A stretch of DNA of 64,000 nucleotides from JBGPOS01 sp041488155 (GTDB lineage: Bacteria; Chloroflexota; Dehalococcoidia; Tepidiformales; Tepidiformaceae): assembly GCA_041488155.1 (NCBI GenBank), contig JBGPOS010000004.1:24897-88896 (forward strand), given 5' to 3'. Below the pieces are notes generated by a model. That model did no database searches, was not told where the DNA came from, and was given only the letters and a program-made list of their open reading frames with translations. This document shows positions 32,385-41,109 of this stretch, in pieces (positions within the stretch are counted from its first letter, which is position 1; the number at the start of each line of letters is the position of its first letter). The translations under genes were made by a program, and so were the position numbers.

Positions 32385-33308
32385 ATGGCAAGACAGCGTG
32401 GCCGTCAAAGTCAGCGTGCGCGGTTGATCGACAGGATCGCGGTGTTCCTCGTGCTCGCCTCGATCGGCGCCGTCGGCGTGGTCCTGTTGACCGGGACTGG
32501 CTCGGGTGGCGGGGGCCCTTCGAACGGCGGCTCGCCCACGGCCCTGCCGACCGCCCACGTCACCCAGACCGGAGGGACTCCCTCCACCGCAGGGAGCGCG
32601 ACCGGCGCCAGCGATGCAGTGGCCAATGAAGAGGGAGCGGTCCGCCTCCCGACTCCCGGCGTCAACCCTCCCTCCTACGAGACATGGAAAGAGGGAGGCA
32701 CGCGCTTCACCTTCCCCCTCAAGGCCTGGACACTGATCACCGACCGCTTCGGCGCTCCCCGCTCGGGCGGCCTCGTCCACGGCGGGATCGACCTGGCGCT
32801 TGACGACTACCCGAAATCCAGCGTTTACGCCGCCTGTGACGGCGTAACGGTTGGCGCCGACAGGTCGACCGCCTACGGCAACTTCGTCGTCATCGACTGC
32901 TTCGAGGGCTGGAGCACGCTGTACGCCCACCTCAGCACCGTCTCGATCAACGCGAAACAACGCGTAGTGAAGGGCGAAACGGTCGTCGGCATCTCCGGTT
33001 CCACCGGCTTTTCGACCGGCGAGCATCTCCACTTCGAGGTGCGCTGGCGCAACGTCCCGGTGAACCCGGAGGACTACCTCGACTTCAAGATCCCGCCCGG
33101 GACCCCGTTGACCCGCGACAAGCCGTCAACTCCGACCCCCGAGGGGACAGGGGCAGACGAAACTCCTACCGAGATCCCAACAGCGACCGCGTCACCCACG
33201 GCGACGAAGACGCCCACGATCACTCCGACGCCGACGAAGACTCCCACGCCCACGAGGGCGCCGCCAACCCCGACGAGAACGCCGACGCCGCGACCTGTAT
33301 CGCAGTGA
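32385..33308 (+). CDS. M23/LytM-domain peptidase, membrane-anchored, with Thr-Pro-rich tail
   Basis: 307 aa. A basic N-terminus and one helix (IAVFLVLASIGAVGVVLL) anchor it, then a Gly/Ser/Thr linker. The LytM domain (about 105-235) has the zinc ligands in HGGIDLALDD and GEHLHFEVRW, with GNFVVIDC and TLYAHLS between them. The last 60 residues are Thr-Pro repeats (TPTITPTPTKTPTPT), a style common in Chloroflexota exported proteins. Probable envelope amidase/endopeptidase or activator. Confidence 0.88.
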   Translation: MARQRGRQSQRARLIDRIAVFLVLASIGAVGVVLLTGTGSGGGGPSNGGSPTALPTAHVTQTGGTPSTAGSATGASDAVANEEGAVRLPTPGVNPPSYETWKEGGTRFTFPLKAWTLITDRFGAPRSGGLVHGGIDLALDDYPKSSVYAACDGVTVGADRSTAYGNFVVIDCFEGWSTLYAHLSTVSINAKQRVVKGETVVGISGSTGFSTGEHLHFEVRWRNVPVNPEDYLDFKIPPGTPLTRDKPSTPTPEGTGADETPTEIPTATASPTATKTPTITPTPTKTPTPTRAPPTPTRTPTPRPVSQ

Positions 33309-33327
33309 CCCCGGGCGAGGCGCGGAG

Positions 33328-33957
33328 CTAGACAGGGTACCGCGGGACGGCGCCCAGCCGTTCGAGCGCGTCCTTGTAGACGGCGTAGTCCTGTGCGCCG
33401 GTGACCACGAATCGGTCGTCGAAGATCATCGTGGGCGTGCTCGTGACGCCCTTCTCGCGGGCGAGATTCGTCGTCGTGTCGATGAGTTCTGCGTAGCGGC
33501 CGACGAGGATCTCGAACCCGAACTCGTCGACGTCGAGGCCGCACTCCTCCGCGATCCCAAGCAGCACTTCGAGGCTGCCGATGTCCTTCGCATCGTCGAA
33601 GTAGTTGCGGAACAGGGCCTCGTGGACAGCCTCGAACTTCCCCCGGTCGCGGGCGAACTCCGATAGCTCGAGGGCCCGGTGCGAGTTCGCCAGCCAACGG
33701 TTGGAGGCCAACGTAATCCCTGCCTCCGCTGCGTAGGCCTTCAGGTTCTGGCTATACTCCGCCCCCCTGGCCACGCGCCGCAGCAGTTCGTCCACGCTTC
33801 GCCCCTGGGGAGGTGTCTCCGGATGGAGTTCGAACGGCCACCAAGTCACCGCGACGTGAAACTCTCGTGAGAACCGCGCCACCCGACGGGAGGCGATGTA
33901 ACACCACGGTCAGACGTAGTCGGAGATGACCACGACCTTCATCGCTTCGTTGGCCAT
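33328..33957 (-). CDS. DsbA/FrnE-like oxidoreductase with in-frame UGA (candidate selenoprotein, UPWC active site)
   Basis: 209 aa if the TGA at 33912-33910 is read as selenocysteine at residue 16. From the ATG at 33957 the frame reads MANEAMKVVVISDYV, then TGA, then PWCYIASRRVARFSREFHV. FrnE/DsbA-family proteins have DxxCPWCY here, so UGA replaces the first active-site Cys. The rest is intact: FELHPETPPQG, the helical insert, and the cis-Pro loop STPTMIFDDRFVVTGAQ. TAGAAT lies 7 nt before the ATG, supporting a start upstream of the UGA. A hairpin begins 14 nt after the UGA codon. Otherwise the gene would be a 15-codon fragment plus an internally started protein lacking the active site. A nonsense mutation or sequencing error cannot be excluded. 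Confidence 0.75.
33877..33895 (-). promoter_or_regulatory. Candidate bacterial SECIS hairpin
   Basis: Minus-strand CGCC-T-CCC-GTC-GGG-T-GGCG: a 4-bp and a 3-bp stem separated by a U-U mismatch, apical loop GUC beginning with G, loop starting 22 nt after the UGA. This fits the loose bacterial SECIS rules (G within the first two loop bases, loop 16-37 nt from UGA). CCG just after the UGA can also pair with CGG beyond the stem. GC-rich hairpins arise easily here, so this is supportive, not decisive. Confidence 0.45.
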
Positions 33958-33996
33958 GGTTGAGATTCTAGGGGCTTGTCTGCGCCGCCGCAGCAA

Positions 33997-34824
33997 TCAG
34001 CAATCGATGCCCGCGGCCCTCAGCGCCACGACGATGCGCTGGCCGGTCTCGGGCGGGGGGTCAGTCTCGAAGGTCATCACCGCGACCCCGTCCGCGAGCT
34101 TCGATTCGACGAGCGCAGCGATCGTTCCTGCGAACGCCTCCCAGCCCCTGCCAGGGGCGCTCCCGGCGAAGCGCCTCCGGACCGGCGCGGGCAGCACCAC
34201 GCCCAGGCGCTCCTCGATCCGGGCGAGCACAGCGCCGGAGAGGACCGGCATCACCATGGCGATCAGTCCCGTCCCAGGCGCGCGTTCCCCGAGGACCTCG
34301 ACGTACCGCCGGAGGCCTTCAACATCGAAAACGGGCTGCGTCTGCACGTAGCTCGCCCCCGCTCGCAGCTTGGGCAGCAAGTTCCGGAGGACCGCCTCCC
34401 GGTCGGCGGCGTGCTGGTTCAGCGTCGCTCCGACGACCGCACCGGGCAGCGCACGGACGGCCATGGAGACCACCTCGCGGATGGACGGGGCGTCCGGGAG
34501 GTCGCTCGCCTCGTGGTCGCCGCGAATGCAGAGCACAGCCTCGATGCCCCCTTCTCGCGCCACAGCCAGGTCCGCCGCGATCTCGGCGCGTGAACGCCCG
34601 CGGGTGACAAGATGCCAGACGGGGTCGAAGCCGGCGCCGCGTAAGGCCAGCGAGGCGTCGAGACTTGGAAGACGGCCAGGCCGCTGGATGACGTTGATCG
34701 ACTGGGCGCAATTGCCCAGCAGCCGCGCCCGCCGCAGCAACACGGCCGGCAAGAGCCGCTGCGGGGGCGTGATCTCGAGCGCGACCACGAACCGGCCGGA
34801 TCGAAGGCACTCGCCCAGTCCCAT
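33997..34824 (-). CDS. Methylenetetrahydrofolate reductase-family protein
   Basis: 275 aa from the ATG at 34824. Family pattern: RFVVALEITPPQR with the catalytic-type Glu, INVIQRPGRLPS, DPVWHLVTRGRSRAEI, EAVLCIRGDHE, and GASYVQTQPVFDVEGLRRYV. It would reduce methylene-THF to methyl-THF, linking to glyA. Compared with E. coli MetF, DSPSGFSVTFGA-type loops are shortened, so a variant partner or electron donor is possible. It is followed on the same strand by the UGA-containing oxidoreductase. Confidence 0.82.
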   Translation of the reverse strand: MGLGECLRSGRFVVALEITPPQRLLPAVLLRRARLLGNCAQSINVIQRPGRLPSLDASLALRGAGFDPVWHLVTRGRSRAEIAADLAVAREGGIEAVLCIRGDHEASDLPDAPSIREVVSMAVRALPGAVVGATLNQHAADREAVLRNLLPKLRAGASYVQTQPVFDVEGLRRYVEVLGERAPGTGLIAMVMPVLSGAVLARIEERLGVVLPAPVRRRFAGSAPGRGWEAFAGTIAALVESKLADGVAVMTFETDPPPETGQRIVVALRAAGIDC

Positions 34825-34876
34825 CCCAAGAGCGTGCCCCGGCCGGTGCGCTGGGTCTAGTCTCCGGGTCCAGGCC

Positions 34877-36610
34877 TCAACCCAGCCAGACGCTCTCCGC
34901 GTCGTCGTAGCCCGAGACGAACGGCGTCGCCACGAGGTTATGGACGCGAGCACTCGCGACACCGCTGACGATGCGTGAGCCGATCCAGAGCGGACCCGGC
35001 GCGTTCACGATGTCGCGCTGAATCTCCCGCACCAGCGATCGGCGCTGGTCGATGTCGTAGAGCGTGCGTTGGCGTTCGAGCTTCGCGTCGAGAGCAGCGC
35101 TTGCATACTTGCCGTAGTTGGCTGCCCCATTCTTCGAATGGTGGTAGAGGTAGAGCTGCGCGTCGGGGTAGATACCGGCCAGGAAGACCGTAGTCGCGAG
35201 GTTGAACTCGCCTTTTCGCAGGCGGTCTAGCAGCGTCGCAAAGTCATCGCCGAGGTCGAAGGTCCGCAGACGGACGCCGATCTCGGCGAGGTCAGCGACC
35301 ACAGCCTCGTTCACGAGATTCGTTTTCAAGGCCGAAACCGTCAGCACCGTGTCGTCGAGCCCGTTCCCGAGGCCGGCAGCGGCGAGCAGAGCCTTCGCCT
35401 CACGGAGCTCGCTGTCGCGTGGGCCAAATCCAGGGAGCGCGGCCAGCTCGGCTTCTGGCAGGGCCCAGGCGACCGCCGCAGGGGACATCGCACCCCCGGC
35501 CCGTCCCTCGCCTTCGAAGACGCGGGCGTAGACCTGCTTGCGGTCGATCGCGCGCGACATCGCTAGCCGGACACGCGGGTCTTTGAACGGCCCGGCCGTG
35601 TGGTTGATTACGAGGCACTCGCGGGCGGGCTGGGTCGCCCGGACGACGTGGAACCCGGGGTCGTTGTCGAACAGCCGAGCGAGCACTATGGGGAGCTCGG
35701 CGAAGTCCGCCACGCCTCCGAGCAGGGTGTTGGCCTTCTGTCCGTCATCGGGGGTGTCGATGAGGTCGAGGCCGTCGAGCCAGGCCGTGTCCGGCTTCCA
35801 GTAGCCATCGGTCCGCCGCCGCAATTGAGCCCTGCGGCCAGGTTCGTACGCCGTCAGTTCATAGGGTCCCGACGCAACAACGTCGTCGAGGCTCTTGATG
35901 GCTTCATCACCCCTGCTGGCCACCTCGCGCGGCAGGATTATGTCGAACTGGTCGGACAGGAGGTTGAGGATGTCCGCCTGCGGCGACTTCAGTTTGAAGA
36001 CCACCGTTGCTGCGTCGGGCGCTGTGATGCTCTCCACCCCGGAGTAGTTGCCGGCGCGAGGGGATTTCGTCCCGAGCCCCTTGATCCTGTCGAACGTCGC
36101 CTTGACGTCCTCGGACGTGACAGCCCGGCCGTTGGCTGGCGCGCGATTCTGCCACTTCGCCTGGGGCCGCAGGCGGAAAGTGAGCGAAAGGCCATCCGGG
36201 GACACCTCGGGCAGCGTGGCCGCGAGGTCAGCTTCGGGGAGATAGGGCGGAGCGGCGGCGAAACGGACGAGGAAATTCCCTGCCCAGTGCCAGATCCACG
36301 ATTCGTAAGTCGACTTCGTCCGGTGGATGTCGAGCACTGAACCGAGCGGTCCACCCAGCCAGCGAAGGGACCCTCCCGTACGGGGATGCGACGGCGTTTC
36401 CGTGGCCAAGGGCCGGTCGACAGCGGCCGGGGCACTTGCATCGTCATCGCCGCAGCCCACCGTGAAGAGGCCGGCGGCCCATGCGGCCGCGCCCGCACCG
36501 GACGCGAGGAACGCCCGGCGGCGCACCACTTCCTTCTTCCCAGAACCGGACGGTGACTTCTCGGACACGTTGCGACGCTTCTGGCCGGCACTGGATGGTT
36601 CGGGACGCAT
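34877..36610 (-). CDS. Tat-exported ABC-type peptide-binding lipoprotein (SBP family 5)
   Basis: 577 aa. A long N-terminus carries the twin-arginine signal VVRRRAFLASGAGAAAW and a lipobox-like TVGCGDD with Cys53. The mature part has family 5 features: DLAATLPEVSPDGLSLTFRL, KWQNRAPANGRAVTSEDVK, DQFDIILPREV, ASGPYELTAYEPGRR, and RLAMSRAIDRKQVYARVFEG. It binds oligopeptides or similar solutes, but no permease or ATPase genes accompany it here. Confidence 0.88.
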   Translation of the reverse strand: MRPEPSSAGQKRRNVSEKSPSGSGKKEVVRRRAFLASGAGAAAWAAGLFTVGCGDDDASAPAAVDRPLATETPSHPRTGGSLRWLGGPLGSVLDIHRTKSTYESWIWHWAGNFLVRFAAAPPYLPEADLAATLPEVSPDGLSLTFRLRPQAKWQNRAPANGRAVTSEDVKATFDRIKGLGTKSPRAGNYSGVESITAPDAATVVFKLKSPQADILNLLSDQFDIILPREVASRGDEAIKSLDDVVASGPYELTAYEPGRRAQLRRRTDGYWKPDTAWLDGLDLIDTPDDGQKANTLLGGVADFAELPIVLARLFDNDPGFHVVRATQPARECLVINHTAGPFKDPRVRLAMSRAIDRKQVYARVFEGEGRAGGAMSPAAVAWALPEAELAALPGFGPRDSELREAKALLAAAGLGNGLDDTVLTVSALKTNLVNEAVVADLAEIGVRLRTFDLGDDFATLLDRLRKGEFNLATTVFLAGIYPDAQLYLYHHSKNGAANYGKYASAALDAKLERQRTLYDIDQRRSLVREIQRDIVNAPGPLWIGSRIVSGVASARVHNLVATPFVSGYDDAESVWLG

Positions 36611-36640
36611 CTCGCTAGTGCAATCCGAAGGGCGGGGTCA

Positions 36641-37981
36641 TCACTGGCGGACGACACTCTCGCCGAGCACGATCTCCCGCGCTTCCGCGACGACGTAGAG
36701 CGAGCCGGTGATGCAGACCAGGTCGTCCTGGTTGGCGTGTGCCAGAGCTGTGTCGATGCCGTCGGAGACAGTCTCTTCGGCGACGGCTGGTGGCCCAAGG
36801 AACCCGACCTCCTGGATCATCGCGTAGGGGTCCATCGCCCGCGGGCTGCGGAAGCGGCAGCAAACGATCAGCTCAGCCAGGCTCGCCAGCTTGAACCCCA
36901 TCGCGCGGACGTCTTTGTCGGCCGTCACGCCGATCACAAAGAAGCAACGGCGCCAGTCGAAGTAGTCCCGCAAGCTGGCGGCGAGGGCAGCGGCGCTCTC
37001 GCCGTTGTGGGCTCCATCAGCGATCACCAGCGGCCGCTGGCCCATCACCTCCAGCCGTCCGGGGACGCGCGTCCGGGCGATCCCTTCGCTGATGTCGGCG
37101 TCGGAGATGTCGTGCCCGCGTTCCCGGAGAGCGAGCGCTACGGCTACCGCTGTCGCTGCATTCTCGACCTGGTGCCTGCCCAGCATTGGGGTCCGGAGCT
37201 CGCGCGTGCCGCCCGGTCCGTTCAACTGGAACGACTGGCCGAAGACAAACTTCTCCAGAACCTGGGCCTCGTAGAGCGCGCCAACGTCGACGAGCGTCGC
37301 GCCCACCTCTTCGCAACGAGCCCGGACCACGTCTGCGGCAGCCGGATCGCGCTGCGGCGCAAGGACGCAAGTGCTTCCAGCCTTGATGATGCCGGCCTTG
37401 TCGCGGGCTATCTCTGCGACGGTGTTACCGAGAATGGCCGTGTGTTCGAGGGAGATCGGCGTGATCACGGCTAAGTCCGGCGAATCGAACACGTTCGTAG
37501 CGTCGAACGTGCCGCCCAACCCGACCTCGACCACCTGCCACTCGATCCGCGGCAACTGCGCCCGCACGAGCCAGAAGAAGAGCGCCGTGAGAATGCCGAA
37601 CGTGCTGACATTGCCGTGCACGCTCCCCCGCTCGGCCTCAACCGCCTCGCGAATCGCCTGCAGTCCGGCGGCGAACTCCTCCGGCGAAATCGCGTCCCCG
37701 TTGATAGCGATCCGCTCGGTAAAGGAATGCAGGTGGGGGCTCAAATAGAGCGCCGTGGTCGCGCCGCTCCGGCGCAGGATAGCGGCGATCATCGCCGAAG
37801 TGCTGCCTTTCCCTTTCGAACCTGTCACGTGGACAGTGTGGCGCCCGAGGTGCGGGTCGTTCAGCCGCGACAGCAGTGAGCGCATGGAACCAAGGCTCAT
37901 CGTCGGGCTCGCCGAAGCCTGGAAGCCCCGCTCCATGTCGGTGAACGACATCAAGTAGTCGATCGCCTCGGCGTAGTCCAC
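36641..37981 (-). CDS. folC: Folylpolyglutamate synthase / dihydrofolate synthase
   Basis: 446 aa from the GTG at 37981, where family homology starts (VDYAEAIDYLMSF). The frame extends to a GTG at 38047; neither start has a clear ribosome site. P-loop HVTGSKGKGSTSAMIA, LYLSPHLHSFTERI, VEVGLGGTFDATNVF, ITPISLEHTAILGNTV, the Mur-ligase centre LGRHQVENAATAVAVA, and VIADGAHNGESAAAL. It adds glutamate to folates and completes the folate set with folK, folP, glyA and metF. Confidence 0.92.
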   Translation of the reverse strand: MDYAEAIDYLMSFTDMERGFQASASPTMSLGSMRSLLSRLNDPHLGRHTVHVTGSKGKGSTSAMIAAILRRSGATTALYLSPHLHSFTERIAINGDAISPEEFAAGLQAIREAVEAERGSVHGNVSTFGILTALFFWLVRAQLPRIEWQVVEVGLGGTFDATNVFDSPDLAVITPISLEHTAILGNTVAEIARDKAGIIKAGSTCVLAPQRDPAAADVVRARCEEVGATLVDVGALYEAQVLEKFVFGQSFQLNGPGGTRELRTPMLGRHQVENAATAVAVALALRERGHDISDADISEGIARTRVPGRLEVMGQRPLVIADGAHNGESAAALAASLRDYFDWRRCFFVIGVTADKDVRAMGFKLASLAELIVCCRFRSPRAMDPYAMIQEVGFLGPPAVAEETVSDGIDTALAHANQDDLVCITGSLYVVAEAREIVLGESVVRQ

Positions 37982-38077
37982 AAATCCATTGTATGCATAG
38001 CCGGGATAGGGTTCTGAAAACCGGATTCTCGACAGATCCTCCTGCACCGGCTGGCCGTCAGGCTCACCGGATGCGGC

Positions 38078-38551
38078 TCATTCCTCCTCTTCGAAGTCCA
38101 CGACGTGCCGCGAGGGCTCAAAGCCCTTCATCAGGATCAGGCGGCGGGGCCTGATGCGATACAGCAGTCCGTGTTCCGTGAAGAAGGCTGCCATCCGGTT
38201 CTTGGCTGCCAGCTCGCCAAGACACGGAGCGTATTCAGGAGACTCCGGTTCGAGCGCCTCGACGTGGCCTTCGATGACCACGCGATCGAACGCCGTCCAG
38301 TCGTTGCGGATTACCTCGCGGTTGTCGATCAGGAACGATACTTCGCGAGTGGCTTGCATATTTCGGGCGTGCTGCGCCCCGCCGCCACTGCCGAAGAGGA
38401 CCTCGCCGTTGTCCCGCAGGTGGAACAGGACGAACGTCACGTAAGGCGTGCCGTCTTCGGCATGCATCGTCGCCAAGGTGCCGCCGAGCTGCGTCTGCGC
38501 CACCCGCGCCGCCTCTTCGAGGATGGCTTCTTGCGAAAGAGATTCCGCCAT
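38078..38551 (-). CDS. Pyridoxamine 5'-phosphate oxidase-like FMN-binding protein
   Basis: 157 aa. Split-barrel pattern: LGGTLATMHAEDGTPYVTF, VLFGSGGGAQHARNMQATRE, SFLIDNREVI and DRVVIEGHVEALEPE, close to HugZ/PPOX-like proteins. Likely a flavin- or heme-binding oxidoreductase. Acidic end DFEEEE. TAGAAT lies 8 nt before the ATG (leaderless type). Confidence 0.82.
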   Translation of the reverse strand: MAESLSQEAILEEAARVAQTQLGGTLATMHAEDGTPYVTFVLFHLRDNGEVLFGSGGGAQHARNMQATREVSFLIDNREVIRNDWTAFDRVVIEGHVEALEPESPEYAPCLGELAAKNRMAAFFTEHGLLYRIRPRRLILMKGFEPSRHVVDFEEEE

Positions 38552-38562
38552 GCAGGCCGATT

Positions 38563-38997
38563 CTACCGCCCGCGCTCGGCCCTCGCTTTGCAGTAGGCGT
38601 AGAGCGAGTCGTACATCGGGAACTCAAGGCGAAGGATGTCGTGGTCATCCTTACCCACCGCGCGGAAGCCTTCGGCGATCGCCTCGAGCCCGTACGACTC
38701 CGGTTCGAGCCCTTTCGCGGCGGTGTCGGCGCCTCGCACGATGCGTGCCATCAGCTCGAGTCCCGGGGCCTTGATCGCGTATTTCGCGATCACCGCGTCG
38801 AACGAACACTCGTCCCCTTTGTGGCCGAGCTCGACGTTCCCCACATCGAATGGGATGGCCCCTTCGCGTTCCGCCACGGCGAGCACGTCGACCGGTTCGA
38901 CGAACAAGAACTCGGCCTTGGAGTCCACGAACCGGGAGATGAGCCAGGGACAGGCGACCCGGTCGACCTTCACATGCTTTCGCGTCACAAACTTCAC
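38563..38997 (-). CDS. ChrB-like chromate-resistance-family protein
   Basis: 144 aa, GTG start. Hallmark start VTRKHVKVDRVACPWLISRF, then AEFLFVEP, PFDVGNVELGHKGDECSFDAV and a C-terminus SLYAYCKARA. This corresponds to the C-terminal ChrB domain found alone in many bacteria, not the full regulator. The Cys/His residues may bind metal or heme. A perfect palindrome at 39032-39049 covers its probable -10 (TACACT). Confidence 0.82.
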   Translation of the reverse strand: MKFVTRKHVKVDRVACPWLISRFVDSKAEFLFVEPVDVLAVAEREGAIPFDVGNVELGHKGDECSFDAVIAKYAIKAPGLELMARIVRGADTAAKGLEPESYGLEAIAEGFRAVGKDDHDILRLEFPMYDSLYAYCKARAERGR

Positions 38998-39031
38998 TTT
39001 TCCGCGCCTCGCCGCTCAGGATCGCGCAGTA

Positions 39032-39049
39032 GTGTAACGGCCGTTACAC
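39032..39049. promoter_or_regulatory. Perfect 18-bp palindrome, probable repressor operator
   Basis: GTGTAACGGCCGTTACAC is fully self-complementary. On the minus strand its end forms TACACT, a good -10 for the ChrB-like gene, so a dimeric repressor (TetR style) bound here would block that promoter. No candidate regulator gene is adjacent. Confidence 0.55.
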
Positions 39050-39069
39050 GTCGCTTCAAGGATTGTGCC

Positions 39070-40401
39070 CTAGCCTGCCACCCCGTAGAGGTTGACCGCT
39101 TCTTTGCGGAGCTCAGCGCGGAAGTCGGGATGGGCCACGCTGATCAACTCGGCGATCCGCTCACGGATCGGCTTCCCGGAGAGCTTCGCGATGCCCTGCT
39201 CCGTGACCACGTAGTCCACAAATGCCCGGTGGGTCGTGACCGTCGAGCCATGCGGCAGCATCGCCATGACGCGCGGCTGGCGGATTCCCCCGACCAACTG
39301 CGAAGAAGGGAGGACGATGATCGAGCGCGCGTTCGTCACCGAAGCAGCATAAGCGAAGGTGGGCTGCCCTCCCGGGCCGGTGAACACCTGCGGGCCGAAG
39401 CTTTCCGAACAGACATTGCCCGTCAGGTCAACGAAGAGGGCATTGTTCACGGCCACGAAATTGCGGAACTGCAGCAGCACCCGCATGTCGTCGGTGTGGG
39501 AGAAATCATAGAGCTCGAACAGCGGGTTGCCGTCGATGTAGGCGAGCTCTTCCGGCGGCACCTGGGCGATCACGCTGGCCACGACCTTGCCGGGGTGGAC
39601 TTCCTTGTAGCGACCGGTCACCGCGCCGCTCTCTATCAGCGCCGGGACCCCGGCGGGCAGCAGTTCTGTGTGGATGCCCAGGTCGTGCTTGCCCTCGAGA
39701 TAAAGGCACATGGCCGCAGAGACGTCGCCGAGCCCGACCTGCAGTGTCGCCCCGTCGGGGATCAGTTCGGTCGCTGTGAGGGTGCAGACCACCTCTGCGG
39801 CGAACACCGTCTCTTCGGACCGCGGTGGGATTGGCGCCGGGGCCGGCGGTCCGACCGATTCGGCAAGGCGGGCGAACCGGGAAATGTGAATCGAATTCTG
39901 GCCACCCGTGCGGATGAACTCGGGGTGAATCTCGCCCACGAGCTGCCGCGCGTGCTCCACGATCCAGGGGCTGAAGAACACGGCCGCGCCGAACGAGCAG
40001 TAACCTGCCGTGTCCGGCGGGGAGATCGGGATCGCTGCCACGTCGTAGTCAAGGTCGTAGCCGTTCGGCATTCGGCCTTCGAAGAAGCCGGCGATGGGCA
40101 GGTAGTCGAAGCGCCCCTCCTGGACTGCCTTGCGTTCGAGCGGCCCAGAGTAGCCCGTGAGGATGCGGAAGCTGCGAAGGAGCTCCGGTCGGTCCCAGTT
40201 GAACGAAGTCAACGCCGTCGCGATCGTGACGTCGCGGAGCTCGGGAGCTCGTCCAGCCAGGGCAGCTGCGAGCGTCGCGGGCATATTGTTGAGCAGCCCC
40301 AACCAGACCGTGTCCCCCGGTTGGACGATAGCCATCACGTCGGCCGGAGACATCAGTCTCCCCGCGCACTGGGCCCGCCAGTCGACCGCCGTCTGCGTCA
40401 T
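39070..40401 (-). CDS. Acetyl-CoA hydrolase / 4-hydroxybutyrate CoA-transferase family
   Basis: 443 aa from the ATG at 40401 (GGAGG 7 nt upstream). CoA-transferase family I features: GDTVWLGLLNNMPATLA, TGGQNSIHISRFARL, DGATLQVGLGDVSAAM, HTELLPAGVPALIESG and the C-terminal GIAKLSGKPIRERIAELISV. It moves CoA between short-chain acids or hydrolyses acetyl-CoA; exact substrate unknown. TATCTT upstream is a likely -10. Confidence 0.88.
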   Translation of the reverse strand: MTQTAVDWRAQCAGRLMSPADVMAIVQPGDTVWLGLLNNMPATLAAALAGRAPELRDVTIATALTSFNWDRPELLRSFRILTGYSGPLERKAVQEGRFDYLPIAGFFEGRMPNGYDLDYDVAAIPISPPDTAGYCSFGAAVFFSPWIVEHARQLVGEIHPEFIRTGGQNSIHISRFARLAESVGPPAPAPIPPRSEETVFAAEVVCTLTATELIPDGATLQVGLGDVSAAMCLYLEGKHDLGIHTELLPAGVPALIESGAVTGRYKEVHPGKVVASVIAQVPPEELAYIDGNPLFELYDFSHTDDMRVLLQFRNFVAVNNALFVDLTGNVCSESFGPQVFTGPGGQPTFAYAASVTNARSIIVLPSSQLVGGIRQPRVMAMLPHGSTVTTHRAFVDYVVTEQGIAKLSGKPIRERIAELISVAHPDFRAELRKEAVNLYGVAG

Positions 40402-40475
40402 CGCCCGAACCTCCGCGAGGAGTCTGCGCCAAGATACAGGAGAGGCTGGTGCCGCGAACAGGTTCTCCGGCGACG

Positions 40476-41003
40476 CTAACCGGCGGCGCTCGCCACCTCG
40501 TAGCCTGGTACGAACTTGCGCCATTCGGACTGGTAGCCGAGGTACTGGAAGAACGTGTAGTAGATCGAAACTCGAGGCGCACCCGGCTCGCGCTTCAGGT
40601 CCATATGCGCCTCGAACGGCGTGCGGCCGGCCTTACGGTGGTTGCAGGGCTTGCAGGCGCTGACCAGGTTCTCCCAGGTGTGTGCCCCGCCGCGATGCCG
40701 CGGCACCACGTGGTCGAGCGTGAGGTCTCGCGTCGGACGGCCACAGTAGGCGCAGGCCCAGCCGTCGCGCACAAAGATCTCCTTCCGCGTGAGCCGCACT
40801 TTGGGGCGTGGCCGCCGGATGAGGTGGATCAGCCGGATGACCGAAGGCAGGGGGAAAACGATTGAAGCCGTGTGCAGAGCGCCCCGAGCCGTTTCAATGA
40901 TCTCGGCCTTGCCTCGCAGCACAAGGACAACCGCGCGCCGCACGTTGCACACGTTGAGCGGCTCGTAGTTCTGATTCAGCACGAGCACGGAACTGGATTC
41001 CAT
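40476..41003 (-). CDS. HNH endonuclease-family protein
   Basis: 175 aa from the ATG at 41003, where the common start SSSVLVLNQNYEPLNVC lies. The HNH core is ACAYCGRPTRDLTLDHVVPR, then GGAHTWENLVSACKPCNHRK, with two CxxC zinc pairs and the DH/N/H catalytic set. This widespread stand-alone type (also common in Actinobacteria and Cyanobacteria) has no known fixed role; it is not obviously linked to a mobile element here. Confidence 0.9.
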   Translation of the reverse strand: MESSSVLVLNQNYEPLNVCNVRRAVVLVLRGKAEIIETARGALHTASIVFPLPSVIRLIHLIRRPRPKVRLTRKEIFVRDGWACAYCGRPTRDLTLDHVVPRHRGGAHTWENLVSACKPCNHRKAGRTPFEAHMDLKREPGAPRVSIYYTFFQYLGYQSEWRKFVPGYEVASAAG

Positions 41004-41109
41004 TCGCACTGGCCCGCCTTTGTCGCATGCTAGCAAACGGGAATTCGGCCGTGCAATTGATCCGAACGTCATTCTTGCGCCGACGGTGCGGGTCGGAGCG
41101 CGCGTTCGG

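Noticed and set aside
33328..33882. Reading the DsbA-like gene as a 184-aa protein starting after the UGA
   Set aside because: That protein would lack the PWC active site and the first strand, while the upstream 15 codons encode exactly the missing family start with a -10 box before them.
38641..40479. A 612-codon plus-strand frame opposite the ChrB-like and CoA-transferase genes
   Set aside because: It is the complement of two motif-verified minus-strand genes and shows no domain.
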